From: Streptomyces sp. PsTaAH-137
GTDB lineage: Bacteria > Actinomycetota > Actinomycetes > Streptomycetales > Streptomycetaceae
Assembly: GCF_003259365.1 (NCBI RefSeq)
Contig: NZ_QLLY01000013.1
Span: 62,001 to 126,000 of the forward strand
Length of the DNA stretch: 64,000 nucleotides
Direction of reading: 5' to 3'
Part shown: positions 8,424 to 16,744 of the stretch, one piece after another
Layout of the letters: each line of letters starts with the position of its first letter
How positions within the stretch are numbered: position 1 is the first letter of the stretch
The notes under the pieces: model-generated
Seen by the model: the letters and a program-made list of their open reading frames with translations, nothing else
The model's database searches: none
What the model was told of the DNA's origin: nothing
Program-made: the position numbers and the translations under genes

Positions 8424-9215
8424 ATGGTCGAGGAACTGGTGGCGGCCGCAGTGACCGTCGTCTGTGCCGGAGCGGTGTACGCGATGGCCGCGGCCCGCGT
8501 CGTCAAACAGTACGAGCGCGGGGTGGTGTTCCGCCTCGGCCGGCTGACCCCGGCGGTGCGCGGACCCGGGCTCACGATGATCGTGCCGTTCGTGGACCGG
8601 CTCCGTAAGGTCAACATGCAGATCGTGACGATGCCGGTGCCCGCGCAGGACGGCATCACCCGGGACAACGTCACGGTGCGGGTGGACGCCGTCATCTACT
8701 TCAAGGTGGTCGACGCGGCCGAGGCCGTGGTGCAGGTCGAGGACTACCGGTTCGCGGTCTCCCAGATGGCGCAGACGTCACTGCGCTCCATCATCGGCAA
8801 GAGCGACCTCGACGATCTGCTCTCCAACCGTGAACAGCTCAACCAGGGACTGGAGTTGATGATCGACAGCCCGGCCGTCGGCTGGGGCGTCCAGATCGAC
8901 CGGGTGGAGATCAAGGACGTGTCGCTGCCCGAGACCATGAAGCGGTCGATGGCCCGGCAGGCCGAGGCCGACCGGGAGCGGCGGGCCCGGGTCATCAACG
9001 CCGACGCCGAGTTGCAGGCGTCCCGCAAGCTCGCCGAGGCCGCGCAGCAGATGGAGGACACTCCCGCCGCGCTCCAGCTCCGGCTGTTGCAGACCGTGGT
9101 GGCCGTCGCCGCCGAGAAGAACTCGACGCTGGTGCTGCCGTTTCCGGTGGAGCTGCTGCGGTTCCTGGAGCGGGCGACGCCCCCGGGCCGTGTCGAGGAG
9201 GGGGACGCGCCGTAG
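8424..9215 (+). CDS. SPFH-domain protein (slipin/stomatin-like)
   Basis: A 263-residue membrane protein of the slipin branch of the SPFH/prohibitin family, which forms oligomeric membrane scaffolds. One N-terminal membrane segment (about residues 3-22) is followed by the typical KQYERGVVFRLGR motif, the SPFH core, RSIIGKSDLDDLLSNREQLN, and an Ala/Glu-rich coiled-coil stretch (MARQAEADRERRARVINADAELQ). Length and order match bacterial slipins. It stands alone between two secreted protease genes; no NfeD partner gene is next to it. A role in membrane protein quality control or microdomains is a family-based inference. Confidence 0.92.
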   Translation: MVEELVAAAVTVVCAGAVYAMAAARVVKQYERGVVFRLGRLTPAVRGPGLTMIVPFVDRLRKVNMQIVTMPVPAQDGITRDNVTVRVDAVIYFKVVDAAEAVVQVEDYRFAVSQMAQTSLRSIIGKSDLDDLLSNREQLNQGLELMIDSPAVGWGVQIDRVEIKDVSLPETMKRSMARQAEADRERRARVINADAELQASRKLAEAAQQMEDTPAALQLRLLQTVVAVAAEKNSTLVLPFPVELLRFLERATPPGRVEEGDAP

Positions 9216-9252
9216 GGGTTCCCCCGCGCCCGCGTCAGGGCGATTTCTGGAC

Positions 9253-9264
9253 AGGACTAGTCCT
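9253..9264. promoter_or_regulatory. 12-bp perfect palindrome upstream of second protease
   Basis: AGGACTAGTCCT is a perfect palindrome in the 287-bp gap between the slipin gene and the second protease gene, about 240 bp before the protease start. It could be a regulator site or the remnant of a terminator. The rest of that gap shows no gene. Confidence 0.4.
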
Positions 9265-9502
9265 CACCCTGTGCCCAAGCGTGCGCGCACGGAGTGTTTG
9301 CTTTGGGGATCGCAGGCGGACGACCTCGGCGGTGCCGGGGCGCACAAGAGGGAGGGGGCGTAGGTGGGTTGACGTACGCGCGTCCTGAAGTCGACCTTGT
9401 GTGCCCCCTGTGACGGTCGGGATAGTGGGCCCGTCAGCCTCACGGAACCCGGTCCGTCCCCCACGACTACCGGACTCCCAACCCCCCACAGGAGGACGAG
9501 AG

Positions 9503-10585
9503 TTGAAGCACCGACGCATACCCAAGCGGCGTGTCGCCGTGGCCGGAGCGGGAATAGCCGCCCTGGCCGCCGCGGGCATCACCTTCCAGACTGCGAACGC
9601 CAGTACGGACACCCCTGATCTGACGGCGAAGAGCATCTCCGTCGCGAAGGCCGGAAATCTCGCCTCGTCGCTGCACAAGGACCTCGGCGCGGACGCGGCG
9701 GGCAGCTACTACGACGCCAAGGCCAAGCACCTCGTGGTCAACGTGCTGAGCCAGGACGCGGCGCGGACCGTCGAGGCGGCCGGCGCCCGGGCCAGAATCG
9801 TGCAGAACTCCCTGGCCGCGCTGAAGAGCGCCCGTACGACGCTGAAGAGCGACGCCTCGATCCCGGGCACGTCCTGGGCCACGGACCCCGCCACCAACAA
9901 GGTCGTCGTCACCGCCGACCGCACGGTGAAGGGCGCCGACTGGCAGAAACTGAGCAAGGTCGTCGACGGCCTCGGCGCGAAGGCCGAACTCCAGCGCACC
10001 CAGGGCGAGTTCAAGACCTTCGTCTCCGGCGGCGACGCCATCTCGGGCGGCGGCGGCCGCTGCTCCCTCGGCTTCAACGTGGTCAAGGACGGCCAGCCGT
10101 ACTTCATCACCGCCGGCCACTGCACCGAGGCGATCTCCACCTGGTCCGACTCCAGCGGCCAGGAGATCGGCACGAACGAGCAGTCCAGCTTCCCGGACAA
10201 CGACTTCGGCCTCGTGAAGTACACCGCGGACGTCCCCCACCCCAGCGAGGTGAACCTCTACGACGGCTCCGCCCAGGCGATCACCAAGGCCGGTGACGCG
10301 ACCGTCGGCCAGAAGGTGACCCGCTCCGGCTCCACCACCCAGGTGCACGACGGGACGGTGACGGGGCTCGACGCCACCGTGAACTACGGCAACGGCGACA
10401 TCGTGAACGGCCTGATCCAGACCGACGTCTGCGCCGAGCCCGGCGACAGCGGCGGTTCGCTGTTCTCCGGCGACACGGCGATCGGCCTCACCTCCGGCGG
10501 CAGCGGCGACTGCACGTCCGGCGGCGAGACGTTCTTCCAGCCGGTCACGGAAGCGCTCTCCACGTTCGGCGCGGAAATCGGCTGA
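9503..10585 (+). CDS. Secreted streptogrisin-type serine protease with long pro-domain
   Basis: A 360-residue S1 protease. The signal peptide (about residues 1-33) is followed by a pro-domain of about 145 residues, related to the alpha-lytic protease foldase propeptide; mature enzyme probably starts at ISGGGGRCSLGF near residue 180. The triad is His206 (TAGHC), Asp234 (DNDFGLVKY) and Ser316 (GDSGG). I chose TTG 9503 because AGGAGG at 9490-9495 is perfectly spaced and the product begins directly with a basic KHRRIPKRR signal; an earlier in-frame ATG-like start would lack a signal. Its catalytic domain closely resembles the protease at 7349. Confidence 0.93.
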   Translation: MKHRRIPKRRVAVAGAGIAALAAAGITFQTANASTDTPDLTAKSISVAKAGNLASSLHKDLGADAAGSYYDAKAKHLVVNVLSQDAARTVEAAGARARIVQNSLAALKSARTTLKSDASIPGTSWATDPATNKVVVTADRTVKGADWQKLSKVVDGLGAKAELQRTQGEFKTFVSGGDAISGGGGRCSLGFNVVKDGQPYFITAGHCTEAISTWSDSSGQEIGTNEQSSFPDNDFGLVKYTADVPHPSEVNLYDGSAQAITKAGDATVGQKVTRSGSTTQVHDGTVTGLDATVNYGNGDIVNGLIQTDVCAEPGDSGGSLFSGDTAIGLTSGGSGDCTSGGETFFQPVTEALSTFGAEIG

Positions 10586-10595
10586 CCGGTTTTCC

Positions 10596-10623
10596 GGGGC
10601 ACCCCGCACATGCGGGGTGCCCC
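10596..10623 (+). terminator. Strong terminator after second protease
   Basis: A perfect 13-bp stem, GGGGCACCCCGCA with TGCGGGGTGCCCC, separated by two bases and followed by TTTT. It starts 10 bp after the stop codon and insulates the protease from adhE. Confidence 0.85.
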
Positions 10624-10638
10624 TTTTCCGGGAAATTC

Positions 10639-10656
10639 TTGTGAAAGTTTTCACAA
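10639..10656. promoter_or_regulatory. Rex (redox repressor) operator upstream of adhE
   Basis: TTGTGAAAGTTTTCACAA is an 18-bp perfect inverted repeat of TTGTGAA around AGTT. It matches the consensus TTGTGAA-N4-TTCACAA recognised by the NADH-sensing repressor Rex. It lies 182 bp upstream of the adhE start, just past the preceding terminator. Rex control of adhE is well known in other bacteria, and Rex itself is characterised in Streptomyces. Confidence 0.85.
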
Positions 10657-10838
10657 AGTCGCAAGGGACGTTAGGCCCTCGATGTCTGTGCAGGTGGGGG
10701 AGGAGTGGCGGGGGTCTGAGGTGATCTTGACGGGACCTTCGGCTCCCCATTCGGGGCCCTTCTGCGGCAGTCGCGGCGACCGGAAAGGTGTGCAATCGAA
10801 CTGACGAAGAAAAAGGCCGCGAAGAAGGAGATCCTGCC

Positions 10839-13454
10839 GTGGATGCCAAGGGGATGGTCGACGAACTGGTCACCGGGGCGCTGGAGGCGCTCGCCCGGTT
10901 CGAGACGTACGACCAGGAGCAGGTCGACCACATCGTCAAGAAGGCGTCCCTCGCGGCGCTCAGCCACCACGGCGACCTGGCGAAGGCCGCCGTCGAGGAG
11001 ACCGGGCGCGGGGTCTTCGAGGACAAGGCGGTCAAGAACCTCTTCGCGAGCGAGCACGTCGTGAACTCGATGCGCGGTCTGAGGACCGCAGGAGTCATCT
11101 CCCGCGACGAGATCAACGGCATCACCGAGATCGCCGAGCCCGTCGGCGTCATCTGCGCGATGACCCCCGTCACCAACCCGACCTCCACCACGGTCTTCAA
11201 GGCGCTGATCGCCCTCAAGACCCGTAACCCGATCGTCTTCGCCTTCCACCCCAGCGCCCAGAAGTCCTCGGCCGAGGCCGCCCGGATCGTGCGCGACGCC
11301 GCCGTCGCTGCCGGTGCCCCCGAGCACTGCGTGCAGTGGATCGAACAGCCCTCCATGGAGGCCACCGGCTTCCTGATGAACCACGAGGGCGTCTCCACCA
11401 TCCTCGCCACCGGCGGAAACGCCATGGTCAGGGCCGCCTACTCGTGCGGCAAGCCCGCCCTCGGCGTCGGCGCGGGCAACGTCCCCGCCTACGTCGCCAA
11501 GGACGCCAAGCTGGGCCGCGCCATCCACGACATCGTCCTGTCCAAGGCCTTCGACAACGGCATGATCTGCGCCTCCGAGCAGGCCGTCGTCCTCGACCAG
11601 GAGATCTACGAGGATGGCATCGCCGAGCTGCGCCGCCTCCAGGCCCATGTGCTGACCGCCGCCGAGAAGACCAAGCTGGAGGAGTTCGTCTTCGGCACCA
11701 CGGCGTACGGCACCGACTGCGCGGGCGCCAAGCTGAACGCCTCCGTCGTCGGCAAGCCCGCGACCTGGATCGCCGAGCAGGCAGGATTCGAGGTCCCCGC
11801 CGACACCTCGATCCTCGTGGCCGAATGCGCCGAGGCCGGCCCGGGCGAACCCCTCACCCGCGAGAAGCTGTCCCCGATCCTCGCCGCACTGAAGGCCCGC
11901 GACACCGAGCACGGTCTCGAACTCGCCGCGCAGATGGTCGAGTTCAACGGACTCGGCCACTCCGCCGCCATCCACACCGAGTCCGAGGAACTGGCCGAGG
12001 AGTTCGGCCGCCGCGTCAAGGCGATCCGCGTCATCGTCAACTCGCCCTCCACCTTCGGCGGCATCGGCGACGTCTACAACGCCTTCCTCCCGTCGCTGAC
12101 CCTGGGCTGCGGCTCCTACGGCCACAACTCCGTCTCCAACAACGTCTCGGCGGTCAACCTCGTCAACATCAAGCGGATCGGGCGGCGCAACACCAACATG
12201 CAGTGGTACAAGATCCCGCCGAAGATCTACTTCGAGCGGAACGCCGTCAAGTACCTCGGCGAGATGGACGGCGTCAGCCGCGTCAGCCTCGTGACCGACA
12301 AGACGATGGGCGCCATCGGCTTCGTCCAGAAGATCACCGACATCCTCGCCGCCCGCCCGCAGCCGGTCACCGTCCAGGTCATCGACACCGTCGAGCCCAA
12401 CCCCGAGCTGGCCACCGTGCAGGCGGGCGCCGCCGCCATGCGGGACTTCCGGCCGGACACGATCATCGCGCTCGGCGGCGGCTCGCCGATGGACGCCGCG
12501 AAGATCATGTGGCTGATGTACGAGCACCCCGAGATCGAGTTCGCCGACACCAAGGAGAAGTTCTTCGACATCCGCAAGCGGGCCTACACGTTCCCGCAGC
12601 TCGGCGAGAAGGCCAAGCTCGTCGCGATCCCGACCACCTCCGGCACCGGCTCCGAGGTCACCCCCTTCGCCGTCATCTCCGACCCCGAAGCGGCCCAGAA
12701 GTACCCGCTCGCCGACTACGCGCTCACCCCGAACGTCGCGATCATCGACCCGATGCTCCCGATGAACCTCCCGCCGACCGTCACCGCCGACTCCGGCTTC
12801 GACGCGCTGACCCACGCCACCGAGGCGTACGTCTCCGTCTACGCCAACGACTTCACCGACGGCCAGTGCCTCCAGGCCATCAAGCTCATCTTCGAGAACC
12901 TGGAAGCCTGCGTGACGGACGGCGCCAAGGCCCCCGAGGCGCGCGAGAAGATGCACAACGCGTCGACGATCGCGGGCATGGCCTTCGCCAACGCCTTCCT
13001 CGGCCTGGTGCACGCCATGGCCCACACCCTCGGCAACACCTTCCACGTCGCCCACGGCCGCACCAACGCGCTGCTCCTGCCGCACGTCATCCGGCACAAC
13101 GGCACGGTCTCGTACAAGGCGACCCCGTGGCCCAAGGCCGAGACCTACCGGGCGCCCGAGCGGTTCCAGGAGATCGCGAAGATGCTGGGCCTGCCCGCCG
13201 CGACCCCGGAAGAGGGCGTCGAATCGTACGCCAGGGCCGTCGAGGAACTGCGCGACCGCTGCGGCATCCCGGCCTCGTTCGCCGCCGAGGGCGTCGACGA
13301 GAGCGCCTTCCTGGAGGCGCTGCCCCAGCAGGCCATGAACGCCTACGCCGACCAGTGCGCGCCCGCCAACCCGCGGATGCCGATGATCGACGACATGAAG
13401 CGGCTCATGCGGCAGGCGTACTACGGGAACCGGGAGGGCACGCCCACCGCCTGA
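10839..13454 (+). CDS. adhE: Bifunctional acetaldehyde-CoA/alcohol dehydrogenase
   Basis: An 871-residue AdhE that reduces acetyl-CoA to acetaldehyde and then ethanol using NADH. The N-terminal half is a CoA-dependent aldehyde dehydrogenase; Cys244 in NGMICASEQ is the expected thioester cysteine. The C-terminal half is an iron-type alcohol dehydrogenase with GGGSPMDAAK, TTSGTGSEVTPF and the metal-binding stretch DALTHATEAYVS ... HAMAHTLGN ... HGRTNALLLPH. GTG 10839 is chosen for GGAG at 10827-10830; a GTG 51 bp upstream has no ribosome site. A Rex operator upstream implies induction when NADH accumulates, as under oxygen limitation. It converges on an acetate permease gene. Confidence 0.96.
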   Translation: MDAKGMVDELVTGALEALARFETYDQEQVDHIVKKASLAALSHHGDLAKAAVEETGRGVFEDKAVKNLFASEHVVNSMRGLRTAGVISRDEINGITEIAEPVGVICAMTPVTNPTSTTVFKALIALKTRNPIVFAFHPSAQKSSAEAARIVRDAAVAAGAPEHCVQWIEQPSMEATGFLMNHEGVSTILATGGNAMVRAAYSCGKPALGVGAGNVPAYVAKDAKLGRAIHDIVLSKAFDNGMICASEQAVVLDQEIYEDGIAELRRLQAHVLTAAEKTKLEEFVFGTTAYGTDCAGAKLNASVVGKPATWIAEQAGFEVPADTSILVAECAEAGPGEPLTREKLSPILAALKARDTEHGLELAAQMVEFNGLGHSAAIHTESEELAEEFGRRVKAIRVIVNSPSTFGGIGDVYNAFLPSLTLGCGSYGHNSVSNNVSAVNLVNIKRIGRRNTNMQWYKIPPKIYFERNAVKYLGEMDGVSRVSLVTDKTMGAIGFVQKITDILAARPQPVTVQVIDTVEPNPELATVQAGAAAMRDFRPDTIIALGGGSPMDAAKIMWLMYEHPEIEFADTKEKFFDIRKRAYTFPQLGEKAKLVAIPTTSGTGSEVTPFAVISDPEAAQKYPLADYALTPNVAIIDPMLPMNLPPTVTADSGFDALTHATEAYVSVYANDFTDGQCLQAIKLIFENLEACVTDGAKAPEAREKMHNASTIAGMAFANAFLGLVHAMAHTLGNTFHVAHGRTNALLLPHVIRHNGTVSYKATPWPKAETYRAPERFQEIAKMLGLPAATPEEGVESYARAVEELRDRCGIPASFAAEGVDESAFLEALPQQAMNAYADQCAPANPRMPMIDDMKRLMRQAYYGNREGTPTA

Positions 13455-13473
13455 CCCGCCTCCCCCCGAGGAC

Positions 13474-13514
13474 GCGCGCCCCGGCACCGTACGCACTACG
13501 GTGACGGGGCGCGC
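13474..13514. terminator. Bidirectional terminator between adhE and acetate permease
   Basis: GCGCGCCCCG (13474-13483) pairs with CGGGGCGCGC (13505-13514), with an inner ACCGTA/TACGGT stem and TTTT after the right arm. It sits between two convergent genes and can serve both. Confidence 0.8.
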
Positions 13515-13544
13515 TTTTCCGTATGCCCGACGGGAGTACGGGGA

Positions 13545-14198
13545 TCAGGACTCGGCGAGTTCCGGCGGCGTCAGGAAGCGGCCCATCGGCAGCACCGGCC
13601 GGCCCCACGTCGAGGCCATCACCTGGCCCGCGAGCAGATACAGCGCCCCGGCCGTGGCGCCGAGACCGAACCAGCCGGCGACCCGGTTCCAGCCTTCGAT
13701 GCCGGTGAAGCCGTTGCAGGTCATCGCGACGAACACGACCAGGACGCAGCTGAAGGTGAGCAGCAGCACCAGGTGGATGCGCCAGCTCGCCAGCCACAGG
13801 ACGAAGACCACGAAGACCCAGGGGAGCGTGAACAGGCCCATCGCGTCGCCCCGGATGGACGGGTCGAGCGACGGCACGATCCACTGGAGCATCAGGGCCT
13901 TCGCCATCCAGAACAGACCGAAGCCGCCGAAGACCGTGGCGTGCCAGGTGTCGCCGCGCTGGACCTGGAAGAGACCGGCGAGCAGCTGGGCGAGACCGCC
14001 GATGAGGAAGCCGACCGTGGGCACGTCGGCCGCCGCGAGACGGTCGGGGAAGATGCCCGCGTCGATGCCGGTGGCGATCATCGTGACGACGATGAAGCCC
14101 GTGAGGCCGAGGGGGCCGAGCTGGGCCTGGGCCGTGGGCTCCATCCGTTTGACGGAGCTGGCCTGGGCGGCCGGGCCGGTGCGGTGGGGGAGGTTCAA
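13545..14198 (-). CDS. GPR1/FUN34/YaaH-family acetate transporter
   Basis: A 217-residue inner-membrane protein of the acetate uptake family (SatP/YaaH). The signature near the first helix, LGPLGLTGFIVVTMIATGIDAG, resembles the family's NPxPLGL motif. Six hydrophobic segments follow, as expected for the hexameric acetate channel. The N-terminal 20 residues are hydrophilic, and there is a second possible start at the Met before EPTAQAQ. Being convergent with adhE, it suggests a local theme of two-carbon metabolism: ethanol or acetaldehyde formed by AdhE and acetate moved by this protein. Confidence 0.9.
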   Translation of the reverse strand: MNLPHRTGPAAQASSVKRMEPTAQAQLGPLGLTGFIVVTMIATGIDAGIFPDRLAAADVPTVGFLIGGLAQLLAGLFQVQRGDTWHATVFGGFGLFWMAKALMLQWIVPSLDPSIRGDAMGLFTLPWVFVVFVLWLASWRIHLVLLLTFSCVLVVFVAMTCNGFTGIEGWNRVAGWFGLGATAGALYLLAGQVMASTWGRPVLPMGRFLTPPELAES

Positions 14199-14252
14199 CG
14201 GGGGCGCCTTTTCGTGTGCCGGGTGCTTTTTCGTGCGCGGGTGCGGGCGGGG

Positions 14253-14283
14253 CGTGGTTGCTCGCGCAGTTCCCCGCGCCCCT
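14253..14283 (+). repeat. Dispersed GC-rich repeat, copy 2
   Basis: A variant, CGTGGTTGCTCGCGCAGTTC followed by CCCGCGCCCCT, whose 3' end flows into the hairpin CGCCCCT-TAG-AGGGGCG (14277-14293). The TAA stop of the neighbouring minus-strand gene lies inside that hairpin, so the repeat begins at the last codon of the gene. Confidence 0.8.
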
Positions 14284-15332
14284 TAGAGGGGCGCCGGCTC
14301 TGGCGGCGTTGAAGTGGCGCGCTTCTTCTCGCGCCAGGCCGACACCAGCAACGTCACCGCCATACCCAGCACCGCCCACGCCGCGAGGACCAGCAGGGAC
14401 CGCGTCATGGCGTTGCCGTGGAAGTACGCGATCGAGCGGGCCGCCCACGTGCCCGCGCCCGGCGGGAGCCAGGGGCCGATCGCCTGCCAGAACGGGGGCA
14501 GCATCGGCAGCGGGAAGGCACCGCCCGCGCTCGGGTTGCCCGCGACGACGACCACCAGGACGGCCAGGCCGATCCCGACGATGCCGGTCAGCTCCTCCAG
14601 GGCCAGGGTGAGCGCCCCGACCGCGAACGTGACGAGCGCGCCGAGCCCGGCCAGGCCCCAGAACGAGCCGGGCAGCGCGCCCAGGATCGAGTCACCGATG
14701 ATGAGCGAGCCGCCGATGCCGCCCGCGATCGCGACCAGCGCCATCGTGCCGAGCCGGATCAGCGCGCGCGGCGGACTGGTCGGCTTGGAACCGGCGCTGA
14801 TCGACATGATCGAGGCGCACAGATAGCCGCCGACGCACCAGCCGACGACGAGATAGAACGCCGACAGCCCGTCGAAGTCCTTCGCCGACGCCGGTGCCAC
14901 GTCGACCGCGCGGATCGTGCGCTGCTGGGTGGCGTCGATCTCACCGGCCAGGTTCTCCAGCGCGCTGGCCAGGACGGTGCCGCCGCCGGACGCGACGAGC
15001 AGGGTGTCCGTGGTGCCGCGCGCGTTCAGGATCAGGGCGCCGTCGATCTCCCGGTCCAGGATCTTGCGCTTCGCCGTCGCCGCGTCGGAGACCACGCGCG
15101 GGTCGAGCGGGGAGCCCGACAGTTTCGCCAGTTGCTGCTCGGTCTGCTGGGCCACGGCGGCCGTCGGACCGACGACGCCGAACGGCACGTCCTTCGGCTT
15201 CGGACTGTGCAGCGCTCCCACGTAGGAGGCGATGAACAGCAGCTGCAGCGCGAGCACGCCGATGACGAGCAGCGCGGCCCGTGGGGTGACGGCGTCCTTG
15301 AACTCTCGGGCGAATCCATCGGCGAATCTCAT
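14283..15332 (-). CDS. DUF3533/ABC-2-like membrane protein
   Basis: A 349-residue membrane protein with one N-terminal membrane segment (about residues 18-40), an extracytoplasmic region of about 140 residues, then five or six C-terminal hydrophobic segments. This topology and segments such as DVPFGVVGPTAAVAQQTEQQ and DGALILNARGTTDTLLVASG match the YhgE/Pip-related, DUF3533 group of ABC-2-like proteins. No ATPase gene is adjacent. Such proteins may take part in export or envelope assembly, but no substrate can be named. Its stop codon is embedded in a copy of the dispersed repeat. It diverges from the ROK regulator 149 bp away. Confidence 0.75.
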   Translation of the reverse strand: MRFADGFAREFKDAVTPRAALLVIGVLALQLLFIASYVGALHSPKPKDVPFGVVGPTAAVAQQTEQQLAKLSGSPLDPRVVSDAATAKRKILDREIDGALILNARGTTDTLLVASGGGTVLASALENLAGEIDATQQRTIRAVDVAPASAKDFDGLSAFYLVVGWCVGGYLCASIMSISAGSKPTSPPRALIRLGTMALVAIAGGIGGSLIIGDSILGALPGSFWGLAGLGALVTFAVGALTLALEELTGIVGIGLAVLVVVVAGNPSAGGAFPLPMLPPFWQAIGPWLPPGAGTWAARSIAYFHGNAMTRSLLVLAAWAVLGMAVTLLVSAWREKKRATSTPPEPAPL

Positions 15333-15480
15333 GTCCCCACCGTCCGGCGGGGCACCGTTCCATGCAGTCGGGGTGGACCGAACGAGTGGCCCCGCGACGG
15401 CCGCCGCGTCCGACCGGCCCTGCCCGCGCGCCCGGGCACGCCATAAGCTCGTCCTCCCGACCCCATGGAGACTGCGCCGT

Positions 15481-16734
15481 ATGACCGAACAGACCCAGAC
15501 GCTGTCGCTGGTCCTGAGAACCATCAGGAGCGGCCTGGCGGTGACACGGCCCGAGTTGAGCCGGCACACCGGCCTGGGCCGGACGATCATCCAGCAGCGG
15601 GTCGACCACGCGCTCAGGGCCGGGCTGCTCAGCGAGGGCGAGCCCGCGCCGTCGACCGGCGGCAGACCGTCGCGGATCCTGCACATCGCGGCCGGGCGCG
15701 GCGCCGTCCTCGGGGTGGTCTTCGGCGCCACGCACCTGCACCTCGCCGTGGCGGACCTGGACGGCACGCAGCTCGCCGACCGGCGGCTGCCCTGGGACGT
15801 CGAGGCCGGCCCCGAGGCGTCCCTCGCCGCGCTGTTCGGGGCCGCCGCCGAACTGCTCACCGGTGAACTGGCGGACCGGCTGTGGGGCGTGTGCGTGGGC
15901 GTCCCCGGACCGGTCGACTTCGCCCGGGGCACGCCCGTCCATCCGCCCATCATGGAGGGCTGGCACGGCTTCCCGCTGCGCGAGCGCCTGGAGGCCCACT
16001 TCGCCGTCCCCGCCTGGGTCGACAACGACGCCAACGTGATGGCGCTGGGCGCCTGGAGCCACGACCGGGTCACGGCCGGGGACAACGTCCTGCTGGTCAA
16101 GGCCGGTACGGGCATCGGCCTCGGCCTGATCTCCCGGGGCCGCCTGCACCGCGGGGCCAGGGGCGCGGCCGGGGACCTGGGCCACACCATCGTCGCGGCC
16201 GAGTCCCGCCACCGGTGCCGGTGCGGGAAGTTCGGCTGCCTGGAGGCGCTCGCCGGGGGCTGGGCGCTCGCGCGGGACGCCCGCGCCGCGGCCCTCGCCG
16301 GACGCAGCGCCTTCCTCCAGGAGCGGCTCGACCACCTGACCGTCACCGAGGTCCTGGACGGCTGCGCGCACGGCGACCCGGTGAGCATCGAACTCGTCAC
16401 CCGGGCCGGGGAACTCGTCGGCTCCCAACTGGCGCTGCTGGTCAGCGTGTTCAACCCGTCGACCGTGTATCTGGCGGGCACGCTGGCGCAGGCCGGCGAC
16501 GTGTTCCGCGCCCCGGTCGTCGACCAGGTCACCCGGGGCGCCCTCCCGCTGGCCACCGACGAACTCGTCATCACCGAGGCCGACCCGGACCGCGCCGAGG
16601 GCGTGGGCGCGGCCCAGCTGGCCATCGAGGAACTGCTCCACCCCGACATGCTCGGCGACTGGCTGCCCCACGGCACCCCGCGCGACGCCCACGCCCGCGA
16701 GCGGGCGGGGGCCGAGCCGCTCTATCTGTCCTGA
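15481..16734 (+). CDS. ROK-family transcriptional regulator
   Basis: A 417-residue sugar-responsive repressor of the NagC/XylR (ROK) type. An N-terminal winged helix (about residues 10-60, including TRPELSRHTGLGRTIIQQRV) is followed by the ROK sugar-binding domain with VPGPVDF, VDNDANVMALG, GTGIGLGLI and the zinc motif CRCGKFGCLEAL. The phosphate-binding DxGxT motif of active ROK kinases is replaced by FGATHLHLAV, so this is a regulator and not a kinase. It converges, 10 bp apart, on a sugar oxidoreductase gene, and the palindromic operator 1.2 kb away is a plausible target. Confidence 0.93.
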   Translation: MTEQTQTLSLVLRTIRSGLAVTRPELSRHTGLGRTIIQQRVDHALRAGLLSEGEPAPSTGGRPSRILHIAAGRGAVLGVVFGATHLHLAVADLDGTQLADRRLPWDVEAGPEASLAALFGAAAELLTGELADRLWGVCVGVPGPVDFARGTPVHPPIMEGWHGFPLRERLEAHFAVPAWVDNDANVMALGAWSHDRVTAGDNVLLVKAGTGIGLGLISRGRLHRGARGAAGDLGHTIVAAESRHRCRCGKFGCLEALAGGWALARDARAAALAGRSAFLQERLDHLTVTEVLDGCAHGDPVSIELVTRAGELVGSQLALLVSVFNPSTVYLAGTLAQAGDVFRAPVVDQVTRGALPLATDELVITEADPDRAEGVGAAQLAIEELLHPDMLGDWLPHGTPRDAHARERAGAEPLYLS

Positions 16735-16744
16735 GCGGCCACGC

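Noticed and set aside
10610..10804. A 64-codon frame between the second protease and adhE
   Set aside because: It begins within the terminator stem and overlaps the Rex operator, with no ribosome site.
10671..13496. A 941-codon frame opposite adhE
   Set aside because: Low-complexity Gly/Val/Asp composition; adhE on the other strand is unambiguous.
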